64,000 nucleotides of DNA from assembly GCF_003666245.1 (NCBI RefSeq), contig NZ_MJLZ01000001.1, positions 124,001 to 188,000 of the forward strand, in the 5' to 3' direction. Origin of the DNA: Brenneria alni. Lineage in GTDB: Bacteria; Pseudomonadota; Gammaproteobacteria; Enterobacterales; Enterobacteriaceae. Position 1 is the stretch's first letter. Each line of letters opens with the position of its first letter. Below the pieces are notes generated by a model. It did not search any database. It had not been told where the DNA came from and saw only the letters and a list, made by a program, of their open reading frames with translations. Position numbers and translations under genes: made by a program. This document shows, piece after piece, positions 50,648-60,881 of the stretch.

Positions 50648-51649
50648 ATGAGCGTTCATGCGATAGCTGTTGACCCCCAACACCCTGCGAACTTTATTGC
50701 CATCACCCCAGATATACCTGAGCCGGGCGCATACGATCTTCTTGTCGGGGTGAAAGCCGTATCGGTTAATCCGGTGGATACCAAGGTACATGCCGGCCTG
50801 CTAAAAAATGGTTTACATCAGCCCCGCATCCTCGGCTGGGACGCCAGCGGCGTAGTACTGAAAGCAGGCAGCTCCGTCAACAATTTCAGAGTGGGTGATG
50901 AAGTATGGTATGCCGGTGATATTACCCGCCCCGGCAGCAACAGTACGCATCAGTTGATCGATGCACGTATCGTGGCACATAAACCAACATCATTAGACTG
51001 GCCCGCGGCAGCAGCGTTACCACTCACTGCCCTTACCGCCTGGGAAGGTTTATTTGAACATCTGAAAATACAGCAAGCGGATGACGATAAAACACTGCTG
51101 ATCATCGGTGGAGCCGGTGGTGTAGGTTCGCTGGCAATTTCACTTGCCGCCTTGCGCAGTCAGGTAAAAATCATTGCCACGGCATCACGGCCTGATTCTG
51201 CGGAATGGTGCCGCCAGCGCGGGGCGCATCTGGTGGTCGATTATCGTAATCTGGTCGACGCGCTGGAAAAAGAAGACATCAAACAGGTGGATTACATTTT
51301 CTGCCTGAATGATACCGATGGTCATTGGGCGGCCATCAGTGAACTGATTGCCCCTCTGGGACACATTTGTACTATTGTGGAAAACCAGCACCCGCTCGAT
51401 CAAAATGCCCTGAAACTCAAAAGCGCAGCTCTGCATTGGGAGTTTATGTTTACCCGCAGCATGTTCACCACCTCCGATATCAGTCAGCAGGGAGACATTC
51501 TGCATGAAGTCGCCCAGTTGGTCGATGCAGGGAAATTACAGGGAACGGCAAGTGAAACCTTACAAGGATTGAGTGTCGAGACGCTACAGCAAGCTCATCA
51601 TCAAGTGCTGGAAGGACACATGCGCGGCAAGGTGGTCATCGCTTTTTGA
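50648..51649 (+). CDS. Zinc-binding alcohol dehydrogenase-family protein (MDR)
   Basis: Medium-chain dehydrogenase/reductase of the quinone-oxidoreductase-like subgroup, NAD(P)-dependent. The start at 50648 (MSVHAIAVDPQHPANF) follows agagga. Rossmann motif GGAGGVGSLAISLA at about 155-168; N-terminal GroES-like domain with VSVNPVDTKV and GWDASGVV. Classical zinc-ligand cysteines are not evident, so it may be a zinc-free member despite the family name. 333 aa. Substrate unknown. It is an extra gene between ettA and serA. Confidence 0.85.
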   Translation: MSVHAIAVDPQHPANFIAITPDIPEPGAYDLLVGVKAVSVNPVDTKVHAGLLKNGLHQPRILGWDASGVVLKAGSSVNNFRVGDEVWYAGDITRPGSNSTHQLIDARIVAHKPTSLDWPAAAALPLTALTAWEGLFEHLKIQQADDDKTLLIIGGAGGVGSLAISLAALRSQVKIIATASRPDSAEWCRQRGAHLVVDYRNLVDALEKEDIKQVDYIFCLNDTDGHWAAISELIAPLGHICTIVENQHPLDQNALKLKSAALHWEFMFTRSMFTTSDISQQGDILHEVAQLVDAGKLQGTASETLQGLSVETLQQAHHQVLEGHMRGKVVIAF

Positions 51650-51659
51650 CAAGACGATA

Positions 51660-51680
51660 CCAGCCCCTGAGCAGGGCTGG
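51660..51680. other. Hairpin between the dehydrogenase gene and serA
   Basis: CCAGCCC/GGGCTGG (7 bp, 7-base loop) between convergent genes, 11 bases after one stop and 12 from the other. No T-run; likely a weak two-way terminator. Confidence 0.55.
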
Positions 51681-51691
51681 TTAACCGTAGA

Positions 51692-52924
51692 TCAGTACAA
51701 CAGGCGGGCACGGATAGTGCCGGGAATGGATTTCATCAGTTGTAGCGCGGTGTGTGCGCCGTCGGTTTCAACATCAATAACCACGTAGCCAATCTCAGCG
51801 GTGGTTTGCAAATACTGCGCCGCGATATTGATGCCTTGTTCAGCAAAAATGTGGTTAATCTGCGTCAACACGCCAGGGCGATTTTCATGAATATGCAACA
51901 GACGGCTGGCGCGTTCACCATGAACGGGCAGTGAAACTTCCGGGAAGTTAACCGCAGACAGCGTAGAACCATTGTCTGAGTATTTAGCCAGTTTCCCAGC
52001 AACTTCATCACCGATGTTTTCCTGAGCTTCCTGTGTTGAACCACCGATATGCGGCGTCAGCAGAACGTTATCAAACTCACATAACGGCGACAGAAATGGA
52101 TCGCTGTTGGATGCCGGTTCCTGTGGAAAAACGTCAATCGCGGCGCCCACAATATGTTTGCTGGCCAACGCATCAGACAGCGCAGGAATATCCACCACCG
52201 TTCCGCGTGAAGCGTTGATCAGAATAGAACCCGGCTTCATCAGCGCCAGTTCTTCAACCCCCATCATATTCTGGGTGCTTTCTGTCTCAGGCACATGCAG
52301 GCTGACCACATCGCTCATGTTCAACAGATCGGAAAGATGGCGAACCTGTTGGGCATTCCCCAATGGCAGCTTACTTTCGATATCATAGAAGTAAACGTGC
52401 ATACCCAGACCTTCCGCCAGAATGCCCAGTTGTATACCAATATGACCATAACCAATAATACCCAGCTTCTTACCGCGCGCCTCAAAAGAACCGACAGCCA
52501 GTTTGTGCCAGATACCACGGTGTGCTTTCGCATTCGCAGCAGGAATACCGCGCAGCAGTAACAACATTTCACCAAGCACCATTTCTGCTACGGAACGAGT
52601 ATTGGAAAAAGGTGCGTTGAATACCGGAATACCGCGTTTAGTCGCCGACGGCAACTCAACCTGATTCGTACCGATACAAAAACAGCCGACCGCAATCAGT
52701 TTTTCCGCGGCGGCAAAAACGTCTTCTGTCAGATGTGTACGCGAACGAATACCAACGAAATGCGCATCCCTGATGGATGCTTTCAGCGCTTCCGGGTCCA
52801 GTGCGCCTTTGTGATATTCAATATTGGTGTAACCGGCGGCACGCAGATTTTCCAATGCGCTCTGATGCACCCCTTCAACCAACAGAAATTTAATCTTATC
52901 TTTTTCTAATGATACCTTTGCCAT
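51692..52924 (-). CDS. serA: SerA, D-3-phosphoglycerate dehydrogenase
   Basis: First enzyme of serine synthesis, NAD-dependent and feedback-inhibited by serine. Substrate residues in IRSRTHLTEDV; nucleotide motif GIIGYGHIGIQLG; catalytic His in LTPHIGGSTQEAQ; C-terminal ACT domain (from about 335) that binds serine. 410 aa, as in E. coli. The 297-base gap upstream toward rpiA shows no gene beyond the rpiA terminator. Confidence 0.98.
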   Translation of the reverse strand: MAKVSLEKDKIKFLLVEGVHQSALENLRAAGYTNIEYHKGALDPEALKASIRDAHFVGIRSRTHLTEDVFAAAEKLIAVGCFCIGTNQVELPSATKRGIPVFNAPFSNTRSVAEMVLGEMLLLLRGIPAANAKAHRGIWHKLAVGSFEARGKKLGIIGYGHIGIQLGILAEGLGMHVYFYDIESKLPLGNAQQVRHLSDLLNMSDVVSLHVPETESTQNMMGVEELALMKPGSILINASRGTVVDIPALSDALASKHIVGAAIDVFPQEPASNSDPFLSPLCEFDNVLLTPHIGGSTQEAQENIGDEVAGKLAKYSDNGSTLSAVNFPEVSLPVHGERASRLLHIHENRPGVLTQINHIFAEQGINIAAQYLQTTAEIGYVVIDVETDGAHTALQLMKSIPGTIRARLLY

Positions 52925-53171
52925 TTCCCGACCTTATTTTCAGACTTCAGATGCGACAGTTTGCTAAACCGCCTCTGCCAACATAACAAAAATTACGCCG
53001 TCGGCAATACAAACGATTGCCTGGCTTGAATGACACGTTAGAGGTGCTCTCAAAATTTTTGGCGAAAAATATTGCTAAACAGATGCATCGCCATATCGGC
53101 GATAAATAAAATAAGAAAAAGTGATATTAAGTACCAAAAATGCGCCGTTAACAGCCAACACTTTTTTATAC

Positions 53172-53204
53172 AAAAAATTCCCAGGCGCGGCAACCAAGCC
53201 GCGC
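53172..53204 (-). terminator. rpiA rho-independent terminator
   Basis: On the minus strand GCGCGGC/GCCGCGC (7 bp, 6-base loop) is followed by ctgggaaTTTTTT, 17 bases after the rpiA stop. Confidence 0.82.
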
Positions 53205-53221
53205 TCAGAGCAACGGTGAGT

Positions 53222-53878
53222 CTACTTAACCGTTTTCACTCCTTCGGACGTACCGATCAGCGCCACATCAGCACCACGGTTGGCAAACAACCCGACGGTC
53301 ACCACACCAGCGATACTGTTAATATGATTTTCAACGGCTATCGCATCCATAATATTCAGATTGTGGACATCCAGAATAACATTCCCGTTATCTGTTATCA
53401 CACCCTGACGATATTCCGGTTGTCCTCCCATTTTTGCCAGCTCACGGGCAACATAAGCTCTGGCCATGGGGATCACCTCTACCGGCAGAGGAAATTTACC
53501 CAACACATCAACCTGTTTTGACGCATCAACAATACAGATAAACTGACGGGCAATGGCGGCAATGATTTTCTCACGCGTCAGCGCCGCGCCGCCGCCTTTT
53601 ATCATTTGCATGTGTCCGTTTATCTCATCCGCGCCGTCGACATACACATCCAGGGAATCCACCTCATTACAGTCAAAAACCGCAATCCCCAGACTTTTGA
53701 GTTTTGCCGTTGAGGCATCGGAACTGGATACCGCACCTTTAATCTGATGTTTGATCGAACCCAGCGCATCAATAAAATGTGCGGCTGTCGAACCTGTCCC
53801 TACCCCAACAATGGTATCAGGGCGAACATAATCAAGTGCCGCCCAGCCAACTGCTTTTTTCAGTTCATCTTGTGTCAT
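53222..53878 (-). CDS. rpiA: RpiA, ribose-5-phosphate isomerase A
   Basis: Interconverts ribose 5-phosphate and ribulose 5-phosphate. Motifs [21 protein letters not shown] (catalytic Asp) and [12 protein letters not shown] (catalytic Lys/Glu region) are present. 218 aa against 219. Located between serA and argP as in E. coli; divergent from argP. Confidence 0.97.
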   Translation of the reverse strand: MTQDELKKAVGWAALDYVRPDTIVGVGTGSTAAHFIDALGSIKHQIKGAVSSSDASTAKLKSLGIAVFDCNEVDSLDVYVDGADEINGHMQMIKGGGAALTREKIIAAIARQFICIVDASKQVDVLGKFPLPVEVIPMARAYVARELAKMGGQPEYRQGVITDNGNVILDVHNLNIMDAIAVENHINSIAGVVTVGLFANRGADVALIGTSEGVKTVK

Positions 53879-54099
53879 AGTCTGTCAGGCCTGTAGATAC
53901 GAAAGTACGAAAACGTGCGCGTATTATAGAATATACCTGCCGGAAAATGGCGTGAATTCCCCCGTAAGCCACGCATTATTTCATAGGCAGCAAACTAATT
54001 TCATAAACAATAAATCAGGAAATAAGATTTCTGCATGGTAAAACAGCAAAATGTGGCATAGTGAAAAAATAGACTTCGTTCAGAGGAATTTTTACTTTC

Positions 54100-54993
54100 A
54101 TGAAACGCCCGGACTATCGAACGCTTCAGGCTCTGGATGCCGTCATCCGTGAGCGGGGTTTTGAGCGCGCCGCCCAGAAATTATGTATTACTCAATCAGC
54201 CGTCTCTCAACGTATTAAGCAACTCGAAAACCTGTTCGGTCAGCCGTTATTAGTCAGGACGATCCCTCCCCGCCCCACAGAACAAGGGCAGAAATTACTG
54301 GCGCTGCTGCATCAGGTTGAACTGCTGGAAGAAGAGTGGCTGGGTGATGAAACCAGCAGCGACATCCCACTGCTGCTGTCGCTGGCAGTCAACGCCGACA
54401 GTCTGGCGACCTGGCTGCTGCCCGCCTTGCAACCGGTGCTGGCGGATTCGCCTATTCGTCTGAATTTACAGGTGGAAGACGAAACACGCACACAAGAAAG
54501 ATTACGCCGCGGTGAAGTGGTGGGTGCGGTGAGTATTCAACCCCAGCCGTTGCCAAGCTGTCTGGTGGATAAACTGGGCGCGCTGGACTATCTGTTTGTT
54601 GCCTCTCCCGCCTTCGCTGCCCGCTATTTTCCCAACGGCGTGACGCGGTCTGCGCTGTTACGTGCACCTGCGGTTGCTTTCGATCATCTCGATGATATGC
54701 ATCAGGCATTTTTACAGCAAAACTTCGATTTATCCCCCGGCAGCGTGCCGTGCCATATTGTGAACTCTTCAGAAGCATTCGTGCAGTTAGCCCGACAAGG
54801 CACGACCTGTTGCATGATCCCACATCTGCAAATCGAAAAAGAGTTGGCCGATAACGAGCTGATTGATCTGACGCCAGGGCTGTTGCAGCGCCGGATGCTC
54901 TACTGGCATCGCTTCGCCCCGGAAAGCAGGATGATGAGGAAAGTCACTGATGCCCTGCTGACGCACGGACATCAGGTACTGCGGCAATCTTAA
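54100..54993 (+). CDS. argP: ArgP (IciA), LysR-type regulator
   Basis: Controls argO and, in E. coli, dapB, lysA, gdhA and others in response to lysine and arginine. N-terminal winged helix (residues 4-62) with [21 protein letters not shown]-terminal ligand domain. 297 aa, exactly E. coli. Its target exporter argO lies 900 bases downstream on the other strand, with yggE between. dapB is also in this window. Confidence 0.97.
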   Translation: MKRPDYRTLQALDAVIRERGFERAAQKLCITQSAVSQRIKQLENLFGQPLLVRTIPPRPTEQGQKLLALLHQVELLEEEWLGDETSSDIPLLLSLAVNADSLATWLLPALQPVLADSPIRLNLQVEDETRTQERLRRGEVVGAVSIQPQPLPSCLVDKLGALDYLFVASPAFAARYFPNGVTRSALLRAPAVAFDHLDDMHQAFLQQNFDLSPGSVPCHIVNSSEAFVQLARQGTTCCMIPHLQIEKELADNELIDLTPGLLQRRMLYWHRFAPESRMMRKVTDALLTHGHQVLRQS

Positions 54994-55004
54994 ACGCCGC
55001 TTAC

Positions 55005-55730
55005 TCAGGGATTGCGCTGAAGTTCAAACACCACGTCCACCTGATCGTCAAAGTGAATGGTTTGCTGCTCATAAGTTTGCGCAGCTTCACTTTGTACTGC
55101 CACATCCGCCGTTTTAAACATCCGGGCCACCGGCATTGGCTGATAGTTGGCTACATGGTAACGAATACTGTAGATCTGCCCGAGCGTGGCATTAAATCCC
55201 TGCGCCAGCGATTGCGCCTGACTGGTTGCCTGTTCAATGGCCTTTTTACGGGCTTCATCACGGTAAGTCTCTGGATTGGCCACTCCCAGATCGACGGTAC
55301 GAATCTCATTCAGACCTGACTTCAGCGCGCCATCAAGCAGTTCGTTCAACTTATCCAACTGACGGAGCGTCACTTCGACCTGGCGTACTGCACGATACCC
55401 TTTCAGCACTGAGCCACCGGTTTTCAGATAATCATATTCCGGCTGAGTACGTAAGTTAGCCGCATTGATGTCTTTTTTCTCAATCCCATTTTTGCCCAGA
55501 AAATCAAAATACTGGGCCACCCGTGCATCAACCTGCTTTTTCGCATCTGCGGCATCTTTAGATGACACACTGACCTCAATCGCTAAACGCGCTATATCAG
55601 GCGTGGCATCGACACTGGCGGTGCCCGACGTCACGATATGCGGGCCATTCGGTAATTCCGCCGCCTGTCCGCTCATCGGTAAGGTACTTAAACCGACCAT
55701 AACGGCTAATACCAATACTTTTAGCTTCAC
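55005..55730 (-). CDS. yggE: YggE, SIMPL-domain periplasmic protein
   Basis: DUF541/SIMPL protein linked in E. coli to lowering oxidative stress; molecular role unknown. Signal peptide at 1-23 (cleaved near SGQAAELP); IVTSGTASVDATPDIARLAIEV opens the domain and KAIEQATSQAQSLAQG is conserved. 241 aa against 246. Convergent with argP. Confidence 0.93.
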   Translation of the reverse strand: MKLKVLVLAVMVGLSTLPMSGQAAELPNGPHIVTSGTASVDATPDIARLAIEVSVSSKDAADAKKQVDARVAQYFDFLGKNGIEKKDINAANLRTQPEYDYLKTGGSVLKGYRAVRQVEVTLRQLDKLNELLDGALKSGLNEIRTVDLGVANPETYRDEARKKAIEQATSQAQSLAQGFNATLGQIYSIRYHVANYQPMPVARMFKTADVAVQSEAAQTYEQQTIHFDDQVDVVFELQRNP

Positions 55731-55895
55731 AATGTCTCCTAATTGATGTTTTGTCGCTGAGACGGAAACCAGAACGGCTTACCACCGTCCTGTTCCCCGC
55801 ACTGGCGGTAAATTCGATATGCCGGGTAACATAACGTATTGCTGACACAACAAAATATAGGTGAATTTCTGAAACCGGGTGTAAACCTGCGTAAT

Positions 55896-56513
55896 TTATT
55901 GCCAGCCATGCTGTGCCAGTTGTAAGGCAATCGCCCACATCACCACGCCGACAAACAGATTAATAACACGCTGTGCGCGTGGCGTATTCAGCCACGGCGC
56001 CAGCCAGGCGGCCAGCAGCGCCAGAGAAAAAAACCACAGGAATGATGCCGTGATCGTACCTAGCGCAAACCATCCACGGGCCCGATCGGCAAACTGACTG
56101 CCCAGACTGCCCAACACGACAAACGTATCCAGATAAACATGCGGATTGAGCCAGGTGACGGCCAACATGGTAACAATAATGCGCCAGCGGCTCTGCTGCA
56201 TCACCTCGGCCCCCATCAGAGCCAAATCCTTACTGAATGCCGTCTTAAAAGCGCCCCAGCCGTACCACAGCAGAAAAGCAACGCCACTCCAGGTGACCAG
56301 CCCCATAAGTAATGGAGATTGGCTGAGTACTGCGCTGCCGCCAAAGATCCCCGCACAAATCAGCGCCACATCACTGAGCGAACACAGCAGCGCAATCATC
56401 AGGTGGTACTGTCGGCGAATCCCCTGATTCATCACAAATGCGTTCTGGGGGCCTAAGGGCAGTATCATTGCCGCGCCTAGAATAAACCCCTGTAGATAAA
56501 CCGCCAACATCAC
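55896..56513 (-). CDS. argO: ArgO, arginine exporter
   Basis: LysE-family inner-membrane exporter of arginine (and canavanine), activated by ArgP. Start [26 protein letters not shown]: the [14 protein letters not shown] motif distinguishes the LysE/ArgO branch from RhtB. About six membrane segments. 205 aa against 211. The call is supported by its position beside yggE and argP. Confidence 0.94.
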   Translation of the reverse strand: MMLAVYLQGFILGAAMILPLGPQNAFVMNQGIRRQYHLMIALLCSLSDVALICAGIFGGSAVLSQSPLLMGLVTWSGVAFLLWYGWGAFKTAFSKDLALMGAEVMQQSRWRIIVTMLAVTWLNPHVYLDTFVVLGSLGSQFADRARGWFALGTITASFLWFFSLALLAAWLAPWLNTPRAQRVINLFVGVVMWAIALQLAQHGWQ

Positions 56514-56584
56514 CGCCCCCTGAAAGTCCCATTGTTGAGATAGCGGCAGTTTAAAGACAATCCGTCATTAACAGAAATTTAAAA

Positions 56585-56603
56585 TTCTAATTCTATATTA
56601 GAA
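56585..56603 (-). promoter_or_regulatory. AT-rich inverted repeat upstream of argO
   Basis: TTCTAAT-TCTAT-ATTAGAA (7-bp arms, 5-base centre) 72-90 bases before argO and 24 bases after the upstream gene. It could be an ArgP (LysR-type) site for argO or a poor terminator of the upstream gene. Unproven. Confidence 0.3.
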
Positions 56604-56626
56604 AATCTAATAAAAAAGCGGAGTAT

Positions 56627-57343
56627 TCAGATCCGGCGTTGTGGGTAGGAATGCTTGCATGATGAGCGGGAATAATATAGCGCAGAAACCTGCCGCTCTT
56701 TTTGCTGTAGATAGAACACAATGAAAAACAGTGAGAACATAAACGGCAGTTCGTATAGCTCTTCCATCAAATTCCTATATCGCACATCATACACAAACAG
56801 AAACGATAACAGACGATGATGTTCTATGGTGTCGGAAATCAGAAAATAGACCACCATCAATACTCCATCCCAAACTGGAAAGGCTTCTGTTCGAAAACGA
56901 CGGATAATTTCACGCCTGACAGCAGGGAGGATAAGCATCAGCACAGTAATCCCTATCAATACAACAGATACCAAGCGAAAATAGGACTTCGGCACATCCG
57001 GCAGATAGTTCCGTCCCCAATTGATTCCACGGCCAAAGAGTAATAGCCACCAAATGACGCTCCATAACCAGAAAATTTGCTTATCTCTGTCGTCCTGTAG
57101 CGTCTTGATATAAAACCAGGTAAATAACGCGCCGAATAACAGCCAAAGAGACTGGAACAGTTCGATGAACTCCACTATTTCCTGACTGGAAGTAAGAATA
57201 TTGTGTCCGATGTAAGGCAAAAAGAGTGCAAAAAGAAAAATAGCAACTGTGTGCAGATACAGCTTGTGATCTAGCTTCATTTTGTAGATATCAGGCAAAC
57301 GGAGATAATGGGAGGGGTAATGTATAACATAACCAGAGAACAT
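56627..57343 (-). CDS. Uncharacterised multi-pass membrane protein
   Basis: Not recognised. 238 aa with about six hydrophobic segments (near residues 30-47, 62-80, 90-105, 123-140, 160-173, 205-221) and a basic Ser/Tyr/Arg-rich tail. Notable features are a Trp-rich stretch (LWSVIWWLLLFGRGINWGRNY) and a conserved-looking acidic motif SDTIEHHRL. The start at 57343 has a good ribosome site (gaaaggtg). Codon use is more AT-rich than its neighbours. It interrupts the argO-mscS pair seen in E. coli, which suggests acquisition or loss elsewhere. No function is proposed. Confidence 0.8.
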   Translation of the reverse strand: MFSGYVIHYPSHYLRLPDIYKMKLDHKLYLHTVAIFLFALFLPYIGHNILTSSQEIVEFIELFQSLWLLFGALFTWFYIKTLQDDRDKQIFWLWSVIWWLLLFGRGINWGRNYLPDVPKSYFRLVSVVLIGITVLMLILPAVRREIIRRFRTEAFPVWDGVLMVVYFLISDTIEHHRLLSFLFVYDVRYRNLMEELYELPFMFSLFFIVFYLQQKERQVSALYYSRSSCKHSYPQRRI

Positions 57344-57422
57344 TTTTCACCTTTCAGGCGGTCACTTGCCCTAAAAGATTCCCTTTTTTACGCATAGAGC
57401 GGATATTTTAGCGCAATACATT

Positions 57423-57445
57423 ATCCGGGAATATGTTCCCCGGAT
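57423..57445 (-). terminator. Hairpin downstream of mscS
   Basis: ATCCGGG/CCCGGAT (7 bp, 9-base loop), 15 bases after the mscS stop on the minus strand. No good T-run follows; terminator role is tentative. Confidence 0.5.
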
Positions 57446-57460
57446 GAATAAGATGATAAA

Positions 57461-58315
57461 TCAGTTTTTTACCTGCGGATCAACATGATGTAGATGAATA
57501 TCCATCTGCGGGTAAGGAATACCGATACGATTTTCGTCCAGCACCCGTTTAAAGCTTTCCAGCAGATCCCAGTAAACCGCCTGGGCATCGCCGTTAGTTG
57601 TCCAGACCCACACCACAAAATTCAGGGATGACGCAGCCATCTCATTCAGACGAATGGTCACGCCCTTTTCATGCTGAATACGTTTATCCGCCGCCACAAT
57701 ATCACCCAGCAGCTTTTTAACCACATCGATATCCGCATCGTATGCCACGCCGACAACAATTTCGGTACGGCGATCAGGCTCACGTGAGCTATTGATGATA
57801 TTGCCAGCAATGATCTTGCCATTCGGCACTACGATGATTTTACCGTCAGCCGTGCGCAGCGTGGTGGAGAAAATCTGAACCTGTGTCACCGATCCGGCCA
57901 CACCGCCCAGATCCACCCACTCGCCGGTGCGAAAAGGACGGAACATCACCAGCAATACGCCAGCGGCAAGGTTGGACAATGAGCCCTGCAATGCCAGACC
58001 GACGGCCAGACCCGCAGCACCCAACACGGCGATAACCGATGCTGTTTGTACGCCAACCCGGCTCAGTACCGCAATCAGCGTAAACGCAATAATGCCATAG
58101 CGCACCAGTGCCGCGAGGAAATCCGCTACCGTTGAGTCGATAGAACGTCTCACCATCACTTTATTCAGCGCCCCTGACAACACGCGGGCCACAATCAGAC
58201 CAACAGTGAGGATAACCAACGCGGCAACGATGTTAACCGCATACTGTAATAATATATCCTGATGGGTAACCAGCCAGCCTGTCGCCTTTTCTACACCAAC
58301 ATTCAGTTCTTCCAT
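57461..58315 (-). CDS. mscS: MscS, small-conductance mechanosensitive channel
   Basis: Heptameric inner-membrane channel that releases solutes on hypo-osmotic shock. Three membrane segments; the pore helix [23 protein letters not shown] carries the Ala/Gly packing and the two gate leucines. A C-terminal beta and alpha-beta vestibule domain ends in [11 protein letters not shown]. 284 aa against 286. Downstream of fbaA, as in E. coli. Confidence 0.97.
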   Translation of the reverse strand: MEELNVGVEKATGWLVTHQDILLQYAVNIVAALVILTVGLIVARVLSGALNKVMVRRSIDSTVADFLAALVRYGIIAFTLIAVLSRVGVQTASVIAVLGAAGLAVGLALQGSLSNLAAGVLLVMFRPFRTGEWVDLGGVAGSVTQVQIFSTTLRTADGKIIVVPNGKIIAGNIINSSREPDRRTEIVVGVAYDADIDVVKKLLGDIVAADKRIQHEKGVTIRLNEMAASSLNFVVWVWTTNGDAQAVYWDLLESFKRVLDENRIGIPYPQMDIHLHHVDPQVKN

Positions 58316-58400
58316 TTAATGACTCCTGTTTCTTGCGCTCTGTGAGAGAGCATCACTTTCACACCAAAAACCGCAATCTGCGGCGAAATCTGTATAAAAT

Positions 58401-58420
58401 TAAGGCCCCCGCAGGAGCCT
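58401..58420 (-). terminator. fbaA terminator
   Basis: On the minus strand AAGGCTCC/GGGGCCTT (8 bp with one G-T, loop tgcg) followed by AATTTTA, 27 bases after the fbaA stop. Confidence 0.78.
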
Positions 58421-58446
58421 TAGCGATAAACCTTTAAGAATCTTAG

Positions 58447-59523
58447 TTAAAGAACGTCTACCGCGTTCAGTTCTTTAAAGGCTTGCTCTAAACGTGCGAC
58501 CATAGTGTTTTGTGCGGCACGCAACCATGCACGCGGATCGTAGTATTTCTTGTTCGGCTTATCGGCGCCTTCCGGGTTGCCCAACTGGCCTTGCAGATAC
58601 CCTTCGTTTTTCTGGTAGTAGTGCAGAATTCCTTCCCAGGTAGCCCATTGGGTGTCGGTATCAATGTTCATCTTAACCACGCCGTAACCCACTGCCTCTT
58701 CAATTTCCGCCGCGGAAGAACCGGAACCGCCGTGGAACACAAAATCCAGGCTGTTGTGCGGCAGATTGTATTTTTCAGAGACGTAATCCTGAGAGTTACG
58801 CAGGATTTTGGGTGTCAGCTGTACGTTACCCGGCTTGTAAACACCGTGAACGTTGCCGAAAGAAGCAGCAATGGTGATTCGCGGGCTGATGGCATTCAGT
58901 TTTTCGTAGGCATAAGCCACGTCTTCTGGCTGAGTGTACAGCGCGGAGTTATCCAGATGGCTATTGTCCACGCCATCTTCTTCACCACCGGTACAGCCAA
59001 GTTCGATCTCCAGCGTCATATCCAGTTTCGCCATGCGAGTCAGGTATTTGCTACAGATTTCAATGTTTTCTTCCAGTGACTCTTCCGACAAATCGATCAT
59101 GTGGGAAGAGAACAGCGGTTTACCCGTCGCGGCAAAATGTTTTTCACCTGCATCCAGCAGCCCGTCCAGCCAGGGCAGCAATTTTTTGGCGCAGTGGTCA
59201 GTATGCAGAATAACCGGTACACCGTAATATTCCGCCATCTGATGAACATGATGCGCACCAGAAATCGCACCCAGAATAGCCGCTTGCTGACCTTCTGCTT
59301 TCAAACCTTTACCCGCGATAAATGCAGCACCGCCGTTAGAGAATTGAACAATCACCGGCGCACGTACTTTGGCTGCGGCTTCCAGCACGGCATTAATTGA
59401 GTCGGTACCGACACAGTTTACTGCTGGCAGGGCGAATTTGTTTTCTTTTGCTACTGCGAAAACTTTCTGAACGTCATCACCAGTGATGACACCAGGTTTT
59501 ACGAAATCAAAAATTTTAGACAT
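58447..59523 (-). CDS. fbaA: FbaA, class II fructose-bisphosphate aldolase
   Basis: Zinc-dependent glycolytic aldolase. Catalytic Asp and zinc His in ILHTDHCAKKL; the other zinc ligands lie in ASFGNVHGVYKPG and VFHGGSGSS. 358 aa against 359. Third gene of epd-pgk-fbaA, 122 bases after pgk. Confidence 0.98.
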   Translation of the reverse strand: MSKIFDFVKPGVITGDDVQKVFAVAKENKFALPAVNCVGTDSINAVLEAAAKVRAPVIVQFSNGGAAFIAGKGLKAEGQQAAILGAISGAHHVHQMAEYYGVPVILHTDHCAKKLLPWLDGLLDAGEKHFAATGKPLFSSHMIDLSEESLEENIEICSKYLTRMAKLDMTLEIELGCTGGEEDGVDNSHLDNSALYTQPEDVAYAYEKLNAISPRITIAASFGNVHGVYKPGNVQLTPKILRNSQDYVSEKYNLPHNSLDFVFHGGSGSSAAEIEEAVGYGVVKMNIDTDTQWATWEGILHYYQKNEGYLQGQLGNPEGADKPNKKYYDPRAWLRAAQNTMVARLEQAFKELNAVDVL

Positions 59524-59645
59524 ATTACGTGTCCTGTTTCGTTGGCCGTGGGGGGGTTAAAAAATCAATCATTCAGTTAGGGGTTGTCCTGACACAAACC
59601 GCCGGGACAACCACAAAGCAGAGACGATGCGCTCTGCTTGAATCA

Positions 59646-60809
59646 TTACTGTTTGCCGCGCTCTTCCAGCATAACGACCGCAGGCAGTTTTTTCCCTTCA
59701 ACGAACTCCAGGAAAGCGCCCCCGCCAGTAGAAATATAGGAAATTTTGTCGGCAATACCAAACAGGTCTATCGCTGCCAATGTGTCGCCACCGCCAGCGA
59801 TGGAGAATGCCTCACTTTCTGCAATGGCTCTGGCAACAATCTCCGTACCTTTACGGAAATTCGGGAATTCAAATACGCCAACAGGGCCATTCCACAGAAT
59901 AGTCTTGGCGCTTTTCAGAATTTCCGCCAGACGTTCGGCGGAAACATCGCCCAGATCCAGAATCTGCTCATCGTCTTTAATCGCAGTGACAGATTTCAGG
60001 GTTGCCGCAGCAGTTTCAGAGAATTCCGTCGCCACGCGAACATCAGTCGGAACGGGGATATCGCAGGTTTCCAGCAGTTTCTTCGCTTCAGGGATCAGAT
60101 CCGCCTCGTACAGCGATTTACCCACATTATGGCCTTGCGCTGCAACAAAGGTATTCGCGATGCCACCGCCAACAATCAGTTGGTCTGCAATTTTGGACAG
60201 AGAGTCAAGCACTGTCAGCTTGGTTGAAACTTTTGAACCGCCAACAATGGCCACCATCGGACGAGCCGGGTTGCCCAACGCTTTACCTAACGCTTCCAAT
60301 TCACCGGACAGCAGAGGGCCCGCACAAGCGATAGGTGCAAATTTACCCACACCGTGTGTCGATGCCTGAGCGCGGTGCGCGGTGCCGAATGCATCCATAA
60401 CAAACACATCACACAACGCAGCATATTTTTTGGACAGAACTTCGTCGTCTTTCTTCTCGCCTTTGTTGAAGCGTACGTTTTCCAGAACAACCAACTCACC
60501 TTCGGCAACGTCTATGCCATCCAGATAATCTTTTGCCAGACGTACCGGAGCAGACAATTTATCTTTCAGGTAATTAACAACCGGCAGCAGAGAAAACTCT
60601 TCGTTGTATTCTCCTTCGGTCGGACGCCCCAGATGGGAAGTCACCATCACGCGAGCCCCCTGTTTCAGGGCAATCTCGATAGTCGGCAGAGAAGCGCGGA
60701 TACGCGCATCAGACGTCACTTTACCTTCTTTTACCGGCACATTCAGATCCGCACGGATCAGTACACGTTTGCCAGCCAGATCCAGATCGGTCATCTTAAT
60801 TACAGACAT
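59646..60809 (-). CDS. pgk: Pgk, phosphoglycerate kinase
   Basis: Transfers phosphate from 1,3-bisphosphoglycerate to ADP. The start at 60809 ([20 protein letters not shown]) is chosen by family; an upstream in-frame start at 60857 is spurious. Motifs [28 protein letters not shown] and the C-terminal GGGDTLAAI hinge/nucleotide region. 387 aa, as in E. coli. 72 bases after epd. Confidence 0.98.
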   Translation of the reverse strand: MSVIKMTDLDLAGKRVLIRADLNVPVKEGKVTSDARIRASLPTIEIALKQGARVMVTSHLGRPTEGEYNEEFSLLPVVNYLKDKLSAPVRLAKDYLDGIDVAEGELVVLENVRFNKGEKKDDEVLSKKYAALCDVFVMDAFGTAHRAQASTHGVGKFAPIACAGPLLSGELEALGKALGNPARPMVAIVGGSKVSTKLTVLDSLSKIADQLIVGGGIANTFVAAQGHNVGKSLYEADLIPEAKKLLETCDIPVPTDVRVATEFSETAAATLKSVTAIKDDEQILDLGDVSAERLAEILKSAKTILWNGPVGVFEFPNFRKGTEIVARAIAESEAFSIAGGGDTLAAIDLFGIADKISYISTGGGAFLEFVEGKKLPAVVMLEERGKQ

Positions 60810-60881
60810 GGTGAATCCTCTTGTTGATTCTCTTATAAAGTTGCTTGAGCGAGACATTGGCCACTGACCAATACCGTCGTA

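Noticed and set aside
59529-60227. A 232-codon open frame on the plus strand across pgk
   Set aside because: Antisense to pgk with low-complexity Phe/Arg/Asn content typical of a shadow frame.
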